Of a stretch of DNA of 64,000 bases, positions 1 through 8,324 are shown piece after piece. The notes under the pieces were generated by a model. The model was not told where the DNA came from. It ran no database searches and worked only from the letters and a program-made list of their open reading frames with translations. Within the stretch, counting starts at the first letter, position 1. Every line of letters begins with the position of its first letter. The position numbers and the translations under genes are program-made. Source of the stretch: UBA5336 sp039818165 (lineage in GTDB: Bacteria > Pseudomonadota > Alphaproteobacteria > Caulobacterales > Hyphomonadaceae); assembly GCA_039818165.1 (NCBI GenBank), contig JBCBUL010000005.1:1-64000 (forward strand), read 5' to 3'.

Positions 1-635
1 CCGGCTTCGGCCATGAGTTCTGCGATGAGCAACGGCGTCAGCGGCGCTTCTTCTGAGGGCTTAAGGACAATCGTGCAACCTGTTGCTAGGGCCGGTCCAA
101 TTTTCCAGATGGATGAGGCCGTTGGCGCGTTCCATGGAATAATCGCCCCAACTACGCCCACAGGCTCTTTCACCGTCATTGAGAACACGTTCCCGGGGAG
201 CGAGTTCGAAATCGTATCTCCAGTTATATTCGTCGCGATACCAGCATAATATTGAAGCATGCCAATCACGCGCAGGCGATTTCCGCGGGTCCGGCTGAGT
301 GGCAGTCCCATGTCCTGCGTGTCTGACGCACACAACTCTTCCCAATGGTTCTCGAACAATTCGGCGATCCGCAACAACAGACGCTGCCGCTCAAATGGTT
401 TCCACTGTGACCACGGTCCTTCAAACGCTCGACGCGCGGCCTTTACAGCGAGATCAACATCCGATGCGTTTCCAGCGGGCACCGTCGCCAGCAATTCGCC
501 ATTGGCAGGGTTGCGTGACTCAAGAGTCTCACCGCTGGCTCCATCTATCCATTTTCCATCGACAAACATTTGGCGATGGCCACCCTCCAATGGTCTCCGA
601 AGAGGTAGTTGAGAAGAATGAGACGCATCAGCCAT
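1..635 (-). CDS. Aldehyde dehydrogenase family protein, N-terminal part (cut by window edge)
   Basis: Reading leftwards from an ATG at 633-635 there is one open frame to base 1 with no stop, about 211 codons. The translation has the typical ALDH N-terminal half: a FVDGKW start-of-fold motif near residue 25, a SRNPANGE segment, and the NAD-binding motif IIPWNAP followed by GPALATGCTIVLKPSEEAP near residues 165-195. The catalytic Cys and Glu lie beyond the window, so substrate cannot be told. It lies downstream of and co-oriented with the valine catabolism genes (157 bp from mmsB) and probably oxidises a short aliphatic or semialdehyde substrate with NAD(P)+. No strong ribosome binding site precedes the ATG; an internal ATG before FVDGKW is an alternative start. 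Confidence 0.85.
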   Translation of the reverse strand, partial: MADASHSSQLPLRRPLEGGHRQMFVDGKWIDGASGETLESRNPANGELLATVPAGNASDVDLAVKAARRAFEGPWSQWKPFERQRLLLRIAELFENHWEELCASDTQDMGLPLSRTRGNRLRVIGMLQYYAGIATNITGDTISNSLPGNVFSMTVKEPVGVVGAIIPWNAPTASSIWKIGPALATGCTIVLKPSEEAPLTPLLIAELMAEA

Positions 636-792
636 AATAAAAATCTCGAGTTTAGAGTAGATCAAACGTTTCTGTGATTTCACACAATGACTTTTCTAGC
701 CATTTCGAAATCCTTTATCGCACTTTAGCGCAATCCAGCGCCAGCATTATCAATGCCTGCGGGGATACCTGGAATACGCTCGGTAACATGCA

Positions 793-1692
793 TCATCCCG
801 GACGACCGGTTGAAGCAATTTTCTGCATCACCACGGAAAAATCCTTCCCGCCCAGCCCCTGCTCAGACATCAACTCATAAATTCGAGTCGCCATCTCACC
901 GAGGCGTGTATCCGCACCGACCAAATTCGATGCACCTCGCGCGAGCCGTAAATCCTTGAGCATCATATCGACCGCAAAGCCTGGCTCATAACCATTGTTC
1001 GACGGCGCTGTCGGCACTGGCCCCGGCGCAGGACAATAGCTTGTCATGGACCAATTCTGCCCTGACGCAGTGGACGAAATGTCAAAAAAGGTTTGGGTGT
1101 CGAGGCCTAGCTTTGCCGCTAAATCGAACGCTTCACATGTGGCGATCATCGAAATGCCTAGGAGCATATTATTCGCAATCTTCGCGACCTGACCATTTCC
1201 CGCGGCGCCGGCATGGACAATGTTCTTTCCCATGGCTTCAAGAATGGGCTTTGCGCGGGCGAATGCCGCGTCCTCGCCGCCAACCATGAAGGTCAATGTC
1301 CCGCCCGCTGCCGCGGCTACGCCGCCCGAAACGGGTGCATCGATCATGTCGAACCCGAGCGCTGAAGCCTTCTGCGCAGCCTGGCGCGCATCTTCGACAG
1401 CAATCGTCGAGCAATCCAAAAAGGTCGCGCCCGCAGGTGCACTTTTCGCAATTCCATCGGAACCGAAGTAGACCTCCAAAACATGTTTTCCAGCGGGCAA
1501 CATGGTCACAACAGCCTGTGCATCTTCGACCGCATCTGCAACCGACATTGCTGCCGAAGCGCCGTCCTTTACAGCTTGTTGAAGCGCGCCTGGATTAAGA
1601 TCATAAGCGCGCACACTATGTCCTGCCTTAACGAGATTAGAGCACATGCCTGAGCCCATATTCCCGAGGCCAATCATCGCAATCTTTGTCAT
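793..1692 (-). CDS. mmsB: 3-hydroxyisobutyrate dehydrogenase
   Basis: A 299-residue protein of the beta-hydroxyacid dehydrogenase family, which oxidises 3-hydroxyisobutyrate to methylmalonate semialdehyde with NAD+ in valine breakdown. Seen: N-terminal Rossmann motif GLGNMGSGM (about residues 8-16), the substrate-binding DAPVSGGVAAAAGGTL segment near residue 118, and the catalytic-lysine segment GNGQVAKIANNMLL near residue 166. Length matches the family. The ATG begins 3 bases after the stop of the upstream hydrolase gene, and a GGAG lies in the end of that gene, so the two are translationally coupled. Context (hydrolase and acyl-CoA dehydrogenase upstream, mmsA further up) fits the valine pathway closely. 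Confidence 0.95.
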   Translation of the reverse strand: MTKIAMIGLGNMGSGMCSNLVKAGHSVRAYDLNPGALQQAVKDGASAAMSVADAVEDAQAVVTMLPAGKHVLEVYFGSDGIAKSAPAGATFLDCSTIAVEDARQAAQKASALGFDMIDAPVSGGVAAAAGGTLTFMVGGEDAAFARAKPILEAMGKNIVHAGAAGNGQVAKIANNMLLGISMIATCEAFDLAAKLGLDTQTFFDISSTASGQNWSMTSYCPAPGPVPTAPSNNGYEPGFAVDMMLKDLRLARGASNLVGADTRLGEMATRIYELMSEQGLGGKDFSVVMQKIASTGRPG

Positions 1693-1695
1693 ATC

Positions 1696-2730
1696 CTAAA
1701 TCTCCAGAAAGCTAAGCTCACACGCTTCTAGCGGCGTGAAATATTGTGAAACCATGTCTAAAGTGATGGACCGGGTCAAAGATGGATTCCAATTTGGCGA
1801 ATGGTCTTTGTCGACCAGCACTGCACGCACACCTTCGTGAAAATCACGAGATTTCACCAACCGCGATGCGATCCGGTACTCGATCTTTAACGCATCTTGC
1901 AGGGTTTCAAGAAACCTTCCTGTTCGCATTTGGCGCAGCGCAATTTTTGTGGAGAGCGGGGACTTAGCGCAGATTTTCGTCGCTTGGCTCTTTGCCCAAT
2001 CGCTACCCTTTATAAGGCGACCTTTGATTTGCGCGGCGCAGTCACCAGCGAACAGGTTATCAATCTCAGAAAATTGGTTCGCGAATGAGCACTCAGGTGC
2101 CTCTTTCAGACCATTGAGCGCATCGACGCCATGAGTGATCAACGTGCGCTTGAGGTCAGGAACCGCTTCTGTTGCACAAAAGTGTGTGGCTAGCCCAACT
2201 GCAGTTACATCGCCGCCTTTCAAACGCGCTCCGGTCAGCGCCAACCAAGTTCCTAGCTCGCCTCTAAGCCTCGGCAAAAACCACGTGCCGCCGACATCCG
2301 GAAATAGTCCGATGCCCGTTTCCGGCATGGCGAAAAGTGTGCGCTCTGTGGCGACCTGATAAGCGCCATGAACAGATAGCCCGACGCCGCCCCCCATCGT
2401 CACTCCATCCATGATTGCGATATAGGGCTTAGGGTATCGGGAGATAAGGTCGTTCAACCGATACTCGGTTCTGAAAAAAGTTAACGCCGCAAGACTATCT
2501 GATTTACCTGAATTTGCGAGCATGACGACATCGCCGCCGGCACAAAATCCACGGCTTCCATCGATGTGATCGACAAGGATAAATTCAACCTCATCATCGT
2601 CTATCCAGCTTAATAGAGCGTCCGTGACGAGCGCACACATATTCGTGTTCAATGCGTGCAATGCCTCTGGCCGGTTAAGAGTGACCCTTCCTGCACGCCC
2701 TTCTTTTTTGAACAAAACTTCGGGGAGCAT
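1696..2730 (-). CDS. 3-hydroxyisobutyryl-CoA hydrolase (crotonase superfamily)
   Basis: A 344-residue protein from the ATG at 2728-2730; a TTG six bases upstream overlaps the previous stop and is less likely. It hydrolyses 3-hydroxyisobutyryl-CoA to free 3-hydroxyisobutyrate in valine catabolism. Seen: crotonase fold motifs TLNRPEALHALN near residue 18, the oxyanion-hole region RGFCAGGDVVML near 63, and MDGVTMGGGVGLSVHG near 110, which together with the longer C-terminal half distinguish hydrolases of this group from plain enoyl-CoA hydratases. The product is passed to MmsB, encoded directly downstream. A crotonase of other specificity is possible, but the neighbours make the hydrolase the best call. 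Confidence 0.9.
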   Translation of the reverse strand: MLPEVLFKKEGRAGRVTLNRPEALHALNTNMCALVTDALLSWIDDDEVEFILVDHIDGSRGFCAGGDVVMLANSGKSDSLAALTFFRTEYRLNDLISRYPKPYIAIMDGVTMGGGVGLSVHGAYQVATERTLFAMPETGIGLFPDVGGTWFLPRLRGELGTWLALTGARLKGGDVTAVGLATHFCATEAVPDLKRTLITHGVDALNGLKEAPECSFANQFSEIDNLFAGDCAAQIKGRLIKGSDWAKSQATKICAKSPLSTKIALRQMRTGRFLETLQDALKIEYRIASRLVKSRDFHEGVRAVLVDKDHSPNWNPSLTRSITLDMVSQYFTPLEACELSFLEI

Positions 2731-2732
2731 GC

Positions 2733-3866
2733 TCAACGTCTCATCATTGCGCGCGAAATGATCACGCGCATAATTTCGTTGGTACCTTCGAGGATTTGGT
2801 GAACCCGCAAGTCTCGGACAATGCGTTCAACCTCATAGTCGGCAAGGTATCCATAGCCGCCATGGATTTGCAGCGCCTCGTTCGCGACTTTGAAACCCGT
2901 ATCCGTCACAAATCGCTTCGCCATCGCGCAGAACTGTGCAGCATCCTCTGCTTTTTGGTCGAGTTTAGCGGCAGCTTGATAAAGCAGTGCTCGGGCCGCT
3001 TGGAGTTCGGTCTCCATGTCCGCGAGTTTAAACTGTATCGCCTGGAAGTCGGCAATTGAGCGCCCGAATTGCTTTCGCTCCTGCGCATAGTCCACGGCGC
3101 GGTCTAAGGCATCTTGGGCGCCACCTAATGAGCAAGCGGCTATATTTAATCGCCCACCATCAAGTCCGGCCATTGCGTACTTGAATCCGTCTCCCTCATT
3201 TCCGATCCGATTGGTCGTGGGAATCTTGCAATCATCAAAACTGACCACCGCTGTGGGCTGTGCGCGCCATCCCATCTTTTCTTCGTTCTTACCAAAGCTG
3301 AGACCAGGGGTCCCTTTCTCAACCACAAAAGTCGAAATGCCCTTCGCGCCATCATCAGAGGTGCGCGCCATCACCACATAAAGATCTGAGAAGCCCGCCC
3401 CGGAGATGAACATCTTCGCGCCATTTAGAACATACGTATCGCCATCACGAATGGCGCGCGTCTTCAGGCTCGCCGCATCAGATCCCGCCCCCGGCTCGGT
3501 CAAGCAATAGGATGCGATAAAGTCACCGCTCACTAAAGATGGGATAAACCTTTCCCTTACTTGGTCATCGCCGAAGCGATCGATCATCCATGTCGCCATA
3601 TTATGTATCGATAGAAAACTAGCGTGGCTCACGCAGCCCTTCGAGAGTTGCTCGAAGATCAGCACGGCATCCAAGCGGCCAAGTCCGGAGCCACCATGCT
3701 CTTCTTGTGTGTATATCCCTCCGAAACCAAGTTCGGACAGAGATTGCAGAGTGTTACGGTCTAACGATTTTTCCCGATCCCAGCGTTCAGCGTTCGGGCG
3801 CAGCCGCTCGAAAGCGAACGCGCGCGCCATATCCGTAATTAGGGTCTGTTCTTCGGTAAGAGACAT
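2733..3866 (-). CDS. Acyl-CoA dehydrogenase, probably isobutyryl-CoA dehydrogenase
   Basis: A 377-residue flavoprotein of the acyl-CoA dehydrogenase family, expected to oxidise isobutyryl-CoA or a related branched-chain acyl-CoA with FAD and pass electrons to ETF. Seen: signature YCLTEPGAGSDAASL near residue 120, the FAD-binding VLNGAKMFISG near 150, the ERKQFG segment near 240, and C-terminal QIHGGYGYLADYEVERIVRD with the LEGTNEIMR motif; the Glu of LEGTNE is the position of the catalytic base in most short-chain members. Its stop overlaps the next gene's start region. A terminator-like hairpin lies immediately upstream (3891-3939), so expression may be partly uncoupled from mmsA-ech. Substrate is inferred from context. 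Confidence 0.92.
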   Translation of the reverse strand: MSLTEEQTLITDMARAFAFERLRPNAERWDREKSLDRNTLQSLSELGFGGIYTQEEHGGSGLGRLDAVLIFEQLSKGCVSHASFLSIHNMATWMIDRFGDDQVRERFIPSLVSGDFIASYCLTEPGAGSDAASLKTRAIRDGDTYVLNGAKMFISGAGFSDLYVVMARTSDDGAKGISTFVVEKGTPGLSFGKNEEKMGWRAQPTAVVSFDDCKIPTTNRIGNEGDGFKYAMAGLDGGRLNIAACSLGGAQDALDRAVDYAQERKQFGRSIADFQAIQFKLADMETELQAARALLYQAAAKLDQKAEDAAQFCAMAKRFVTDTGFKVANEALQIHGGYGYLADYEVERIVRDLRVHQILEGTNEIMRVIISRAMMRR

Positions 3867-3890
3867 GACATCAATCAGCTAGGTCATCTG

Positions 3891-3939
3891 AAAAAAGGGA
3901 GGGGTGGTGCAGATATCAAAAATCCAACACCAACCCCTC
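3891..3939 (-). terminator. Rho-independent terminator or attenuator between enoyl-CoA hydratase and acyl-CoA dehydrogenase genes
   Basis: On the minus strand GAGGGGTTGGTG (3939-3928) pairs with CACCACCCCTC (3909-3899), leaving one bulged base, and is followed by CC and six Ts (3896-3891). It sits 60 bases past the hydratase stop and 25 bases before the acyl-CoA dehydrogenase start. A second inverted repeat, CCTCATG/CATGAGG at 3949-3980, lies just upstream. With so little room for a new promoter after the T run, partial read-through or attenuation is likely. Seen in sequence; function inferred. Confidence 0.6.
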
Positions 3940-3998
3940 AACAGTCACCCTCATGCTCCCAGGAGGAGGCCAACATGAGGTTCGGAAACGCTAGGGAG

Positions 3999-4775
3999 CT
4001 AGCGATCAACGAACTTGGGGGGACGCTTTTCAGAAAACGCCGACATTCCTTCCTTCTGATCTTCGGTTCCAAACAATCCCATGAAGAGACGGCGCTCGAA
4101 CCGCACACCTTCAGTGGTTGGGAGTTCTAGGGCTCGGCCCACCATTTCCTTCGCTGCCATGATCGAAGGTAGCGAGAATTCCGCGATCGTCGCGGCCGCT
4201 TGCATTGCTACATCAAGCAGTTCGTCATGTGGAACGACGCGACTCACCAATCCTATGCGGTCTGCTTCTTCGCCATCGATCATGCGCCCCGTCAGGACAA
4301 GATCCATCGCCTTGGCTTTTCCGATGGCTTTGGTCATCCGAACAGAACCGCCCATACCGGGAGTTACACCGAGCTTGATTTCGGGTTGGCCAAACTTTGC
4401 CCTGTTAGACGCAATAATAAGGTCACACATCAACGCGAGTTCGCAGCCACCGCCGAGTGCAAATCCATTGACCGCCGCGACAACAGGCTTACGGCAAGCA
4501 GCGAAACGATCCCAGCCGGCAAAATAGTCCGCCAAATACATGTCGGAGAAGGTTTGCGGTTGCATCTCTTTGATGTCCGCTCCAGCTGCAAATGCCCGCC
4601 CTGCGCCGGTGAGCACACTCACGGCAATGCTTGAGTCGCGATCGACCTCTTCGAATGCCGCGACGGTCTCGCTCATAACCAATGCATTGAGTGCATTGAG
4701 ACTATCTGGTCGGTTAAGCGTTACGACCGCAATGCGCTCTTTGCGCTCGAGCGTGATGGTTTCGAACTCAGACAT
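3999..4775 (-). CDS. Enoyl-CoA hydratase
   Basis: A 258-residue crotonase that adds water to a 2-enoyl-CoA; in this setting probably methacrylyl-CoA to 3-hydroxyisobutyryl-CoA, the step between the acyl-CoA dehydrogenase and the hydrolase encoded downstream. Seen: VTLNRPDSLNALNA near residue 18, oxyanion-hole AFAAGADIKEM near 61, and AVNGFALGGGCELALMCD near 100-118 with the typical Glu, then FGQPEIKLGVTPGMGG. The ATG follows an AAGGA ribosome binding site and lies 11 bases after the mmsA stop, so it forms an operon with mmsA. General beta-oxidation use cannot be excluded. Confidence 0.93.
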   Translation of the reverse strand: MSEFETITLERKERIAVVTLNRPDSLNALNALVMSETVAAFEEVDRDSSIAVSVLTGAGRAFAAGADIKEMQPQTFSDMYLADYFAGWDRFAACRKPVVAAVNGFALGGGCELALMCDLIIASNRAKFGQPEIKLGVTPGMGGSVRMTKAIGKAKAMDLVLTGRMIDGEEADRIGLVSRVVPHDELLDVAMQAAATIAEFSLPSIMAAKEMVGRALELPTTEGVRFERRLFMGLFGTEDQKEGMSAFSEKRPPKFVDR

Positions 4776-4786
4776 GGTCTGCGTCC

Positions 4787-6283
4787 TTACTGCATCGTCG
4801 GAATAATAAAGGCCTGATCGCCAATATCGCCTTCTGGCCAGCGAGACGTCACCGTCTTGATCTTGGTCCAGAAGCGCACGCCCTCTGGTCCGTGCTGGTT
4901 GGTGTCGCCAAATGCTGACCGCTTCCAGCCCCCGAACGTGTGATAGCTGACCGGGACTGGGATGGGCACATTGATCCCGACCATGCCGACATTCACCTGG
5001 CTAGCAAACTCACGCGCGGCACGCCCGTTTGAGGTAAAGATCGCAACGCCATTGCCATATTGATGGTTACTCGGCAGTGCGGCGGCTTCTTCCAGGCTCT
5101 CCGCGCGAACAACTTGAAGGACGGGTCCGAAGATCTCTTCTTCATAGGACTGCATGCCGGGCTTCACATGGTCGAACAGGCTTGGTCCGATAAAATAGCC
5201 ATTCTCATGACCTTGCAGCGTATGGCCGCGACCATCAAGCTTCAAGTCTGCACCTTCATCCACACCCATTTGGATATAGCTTTCGACTTTGGCCTTATGT
5301 GCGGCGGAAACCACTGGACCATAGTGCGCCTCGGCGTCCGTGGAGACGCCAACTTTCAATGCTTGCGCGGCATCGAGCATACGCTCAACAAACTCGTCAC
5401 CGGTTTTCTGGCCAACCGTAACAGCGACGGGCAATGCCATGCAGCGCTCGCCCGCTGAGCCATAAGCTGCGCCGACAATGTCTTTGACCGCCTGCTCAAT
5501 ATTGCAGTCAGGCATAATGATACCATGGTTCTTCGCGCCGCCCATCGCTTGCACGCGCTTTCCGTGCGCTGTGCCGGTGGCGTAAACATATTGAGCAATA
5601 TCCGAAGACCCGACAAAGCTGATCGCTTTGACATCCGGATGAGTCAGCAGCGTGTCGACTGAAGTCTTATCCCCATTGACCATGTTCAGGACGCCTTCTG
5701 GCGCCCCGGCCTCCAGGAAAAGCTCAACCAAACGCAGTGGAACGCTCGGATCTTTCTCTGACGGCTTGAGGATGAATGTATTCCCGCAAGCAATCGCGAC
5801 GGCGAACATCCAACATGGGATCATGGCCGGGAAGTTAAATGGCGTGATGCCAGCCACGACACCCAAAGGCTGACGCATTGAATAGACGTCGATCCCAGGA
5901 CCGGCGCCCTCGGTGAACTCGCCTTTCTGCAAATGCGGAATACCGCAGGCAAATTCGACCACATCAATTCCCCGCTGCACATCGCCGCGGCTATCGGCAA
6001 CGACTTTGCCGTGTTCGGATGACAGCAATTCAGCCAGCTCATCCATATTCGCTTCGAGAAGGCGCTTAAACTCATAAAAAACCCGGGCGCGTCGTTGCGG
6101 ATTGGTTGAGGCCCAAGCCGGCAGCGCTGCCCTAGCATTTTCAATCGCTTCGGTGACTTCAGCTTCAGTTGCGAGTTGAACACGCGCCTGAACTTCGCCC
6201 GTATTAGGATTGTAAATATCGCCAAACCGGCCTGACGTTCCAGACACCTGCTTACCGCCAATGAAGTGGTTCACTTCCCGCAT
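4787..6283 (-). CDS. mmsA: CoA-acylating methylmalonate-semialdehyde dehydrogenase
   Basis: Converts methylmalonate semialdehyde to propionyl-CoA (and malonate semialdehyde to acetyl-CoA) with NAD+ and CoA, the last step of valine catabolism. I start it at the ATG at 6281-6283, preceded by GGGAG, giving 498 residues; a longer frame to 6370 lacks a ribosome binding site. Seen: N-terminal HFIGGKQVSGTSGRFGDIYN, NAD-binding GITPFNFPAMIPCW near residue 150, SFVGSSDIAQYVY, the catalytic-Cys segment AGERCMALPVAV near 283, and EEEIFGPVLQV near 385. First gene of the minus-strand catabolic operon, divergent from a LysR regulator across 108 bases. Confidence 0.96.
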   Translation of the reverse strand: MREVNHFIGGKQVSGTSGRFGDIYNPNTGEVQARVQLATEAEVTEAIENARAALPAWASTNPQRRARVFYEFKRLLEANMDELAELLSSEHGKVVADSRGDVQRGIDVVEFACGIPHLQKGEFTEGAGPGIDVYSMRQPLGVVAGITPFNFPAMIPCWMFAVAIACGNTFILKPSEKDPSVPLRLVELFLEAGAPEGVLNMVNGDKTSVDTLLTHPDVKAISFVGSSDIAQYVYATGTAHGKRVQAMGGAKNHGIIMPDCNIEQAVKDIVGAAYGSAGERCMALPVAVTVGQKTGDEFVERMLDAAQALKVGVSTDAEAHYGPVVSAAHKAKVESYIQMGVDEGADLKLDGRGHTLQGHENGYFIGPSLFDHVKPGMQSYEEEIFGPVLQVVRAESLEEAAALPSNHQYGNGVAIFTSNGRAAREFASQVNVGMVGINVPIPVPVSYHTFGGWKRSAFGDTNQHGPEGVRFWTKIKTVTSRWPEGDIGDQAFIIPTMQ

Positions 6284-6327
6284 CGCGCATCTCCCGTATT
6301 TTTTGTCTGAAAATACATTAGTCCCGT

Positions 6328-6379
6328 AAGAATTCAGGTAAATAAAGATTCTTCCAGGTGACTCCTGCATTTTTGCAGG
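6328..6379. promoter_or_regulatory. Divergent control region of mmsA and the LysR regulator, two inverted repeats
   Basis: The 108-base gap between the divergent starts contains AAGAAT-N14-ATTCTT (6328-6353) and CCTGCA-TTTT-TGCAGG (6364-6379). Either could be a LysR-type operator, since such regulators usually bind dyad sites between themselves and the divergent target operon. The symmetry is visible in the sequence; binding is inference. Confidence 0.45.
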
Positions 6380-6391
6380 TTAGATAGGCGT

Positions 6392-7261
6392 ATGAATTGG
6401 GATGATTTGAGAGTTTTTTTAGACGTGGTGCGGCGCCCAAAACTGGAGCAAACGGCATCCAATCTGAAATTAGACGCAACCACGGTGAGTCGGCGTTTAA
6501 AGCGATTAGAATTGTCGCTTGGAGCCACGCTCTTTGAGCGTACTCGGCGCGGTCACATCCTGACGCCAGCTGGAGAAGAACTTGCGAAACGCGTGGAAGC
6601 TATGGAGTCTCTCGCAATTGACATTTCGTCACAAAGCGAAGCCGACCGGTCGGCAACGGGACGTATTCGGTTGGGCGTTCCGGAAGGAGTAGGCACAAAA
6701 ATCATTGCTCCAGCTCTGAGCGACTTCAAGTCCCGTTATCCCGGGATCAATGTCGACTTGATCGCGCTTTCTGGATTTGTCAGCGTTCCAAAACGAGAAG
6801 CCGATATGTCCTTACTTCTAACTCGACCGAGTGCTGGACGGCTTAAAATAAGGCGTCTGACGAATTATACGCTTGGCCTGTATGGCTCGAAAGCGTACCT
6901 GAAAAATTCACCTTCTTCACGGTCGTTAAAGGACCTCGCAGGTCACACGCTAATCGGTTATGTCGATGACCTCATTTATTCGAGCCAATTGCGATACTTC
7001 GGCGATTTGATTCCTGGCCGAAACCCAGATCTGTGCAGCACAAGCATCAGCGCACAGTTGCAGATGGTATTGGCTGGCGCGGGCCTCGGCATCCTCCCGA
7101 GATTCATGGCCAACCAGCAACATGAGTTGGTACACTTAATGCCGGAGACATTTAGTCTACGGAGAACATTCTGGTTGGCCATTCATGAAGATGTTTCGGA
7201 TTTGGTGCGGAATCGATTAATGTCGGACTTTCTCTCAGAGACCCTTAACTCGCTTCCCTAG
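6392..7261 (+). CDS. LysR-family transcriptional regulator
   Basis: A 289-residue LysR-type regulator. Seen: N-terminal winged helix with FLDVVRRPKLEQTASNL and DATTVSRRLKRLELSLG (residues about 9-45) and the typical GATLFERTRRGHILTPAGEE, followed by a substrate-binding domain from about residue 90 (GRIRLGVPEGVG). It is divergent from the mmsA operon, so it probably controls valine or methylmalonate semialdehyde degradation. The stop lies 4 bases before the left end of an IS remnant, so the original C-terminus may have been slightly changed by the insertion; the length is close to the family norm of about 300 residues, so it is probably functional. Confidence 0.9.
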   Translation: MNWDDLRVFLDVVRRPKLEQTASNLKLDATTVSRRLKRLELSLGATLFERTRRGHILTPAGEELAKRVEAMESLAIDISSQSEADRSATGRIRLGVPEGVGTKIIAPALSDFKSRYPGINVDLIALSGFVSVPKREADMSLLLTRPSAGRLKIRRLTNYTLGLYGSKAYLKNSPSSRSLKDLAGHTLIGYVDDLIYSSQLRYFGDLIPGRNPDLCSTSISAQLQMVLAGAGLGILPRFMANQQHELVHLMPETFSLRRTFWLAIHEDVSDLVRNRLMSDFLSETLNSLP

Positions 7262-7265
7262 AGAA

Positions 7266-7514
7266 GGAATTGTCAGCGGAAAGTGAGCCTTAACCGCCCT
7301 CTCCTAGCGTGGCTGCATGACCAAGAACCCGTTTCGCTATTTCAAAACGTCACCGGAGATCATCCAGCTTGCTGTAATGATGTACGTCCGGTTTCCGCTT
7401 TCATCGCGCAACGCGGAAGACCTTCTTCACGAGCGCGGGATCGACACCTGTCACGAAAGCGTACGAACATGGGTCGATCGATTTGGTCCAATCTTCGCCG
7501 GAAAGATCCGAACG
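7266..7514 (+). mobile_element. Left-end remnant of an IS6-family element
   Basis: Begins with GGAATTGTCAGC, the same end sequence as the complete copy that starts at 7515, and carries the first 66 codons of an IS6-type transposase from the ATG at 7317. The coding sequence matches the second copy clearly but with many third-position changes (roughly 80 percent identity by eye). Similarity stops after the codons for AGKIRT, exactly where the second copy begins. The remainder of this copy, including the catalytic residues and right end, is not found in the window. It is a dead fragment, and no matching 8-base target duplication is visible. Confidence 0.85.
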
Positions 7515-7529
7515 GGAATTGTCAGCTGA
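7317..7529 (+). pseudogene. Truncated IS6-family transposase (N-terminal fragment)
   Basis: Seventy codons read from the ATG at 7317; the first 66 match the N-terminus of the neighbouring complete transposase (NPFRYFKTSPEIIQLAVMMY, then HERG-I-D-CHESVR-WVDRFGP), and the last four are read from the end of the next element. Only the N-terminal helix-turn-helix part remains and the whole DDE catalytic domain is lost, so it cannot transpose. Confidence 0.85.
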
Positions 7530-8324
7530 AAGTGAGCCTTAACCGCCCTGCTCTAGGTTCGGTTTATGCCCAACAATCCCTTCCGTTATTTCAAAACATC
7601 GCCAGAAATCATCCAGCTTGCAGTGATGATGTATGTGCGATTCCCTCTTTCGCTCCGAAACGTCGAAGACCTACTTCACGAGCGTGGCATGGATATCTGC
7701 CATGAAAGCGTCCGGAAGTGGGTCGATCGATTTGGTCCGATCTTCGCCGGAAAGATCCGAACGAAACGCGCCTCATACATGCGTCAGCATACTCAATGGC
7801 AGTGGCATCTCGATGAGGTCTTCGTGAAGATAAATGGGGCTCAGCACTATCTTTGGAGAGCCGTTGATCATGAAGGTGAGGTGCTGGAAAGCTACGTCAC
7901 GAAGACCCGGGATAAGCCTGCTGCACTTAGGTTTCTGAAGAAAGCCATGAAACGGTACGGATCTCCAAGAACGATTATTACGGATCGGCTTCGCTCCTAC
8001 GGCGCCGCTATGAAAGAGATCGGAAATGAAGACCGCCAGGAGGTCGGTCGCCATCTAAACAACCGGGCCGAGAACAGCCACCTACCCTTCCGACGAAGAG
8101 AGCGGGCAATGTCCCGGTTCAGGCGCATGTCAAACCTACAGAAATTCGCTTCGACCCATGCCTCATTCCATAACCACTTCAACCACGATCGTCACATCAA
8201 CCACCGCTCAACGTTCAAATCGATGAGAAACGCCGCCCTCTCAGAGTGGCGTCAGCTTCTGGCTGGATAAGAGCCCCTACCCCGTTTGCTGCTGGAGACT
8301 GGTTCGCATTAGACTGACAGCACC
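7515..8324 (+). mobile_element. Complete IS6-family insertion sequence
   Basis: An element of about 810 bp. The left end is GGAATTGTCAGC (7515-7526); the right end read on the minus strand is GGTGCTGTCAGT (8324-8313), giving a shared GGNNNTGTCAG terminal pattern and further imperfect matches inward. It holds one transposase gene. The 8-base flanks differ (TCCGAACG left, AAACGCGG right), so there is no target duplication. This fits IS6-type rearrangement or adjacent deletion rather than simple insertion. It sits inside the remnant copy on its left and cuts a radical SAM gene on its right. Confidence 0.85.
7566..8270 (+). CDS. IS6-family DDE transposase
   Basis: A 234-residue transposase typical of IS6/IS26-like elements, which move by replicative cointegrate formation. 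Seen: N-terminal DNA-binding region (residues 1-60), then the DDE catalytic triad in WHLDEVFVKI (about residue 80), TIITDRLRSY (about 140) and NNRAENSH (about 175), and the Arg-rich RRRERAMSRFRR after it. Full length for the family with no frameshift, so it may be active. It is the only gene in the element. Confidence 0.93.
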   Translation: MPNNPFRYFKTSPEIIQLAVMMYVRFPLSLRNVEDLLHERGMDICHESVRKWVDRFGPIFAGKIRTKRASYMRQHTQWQWHLDEVFVKINGAQHYLWRAVDHEGEVLESYVTKTRDKPAALRFLKKAMKRYGSPRTIITDRLRSYGAAMKEIGNEDRQEVGRHLNNRAENSHLPFRRRERAMSRFRRMSNLQKFASTHASFHNHFNHDRHINHRSTFKSMRNAALSEWRQLLAG

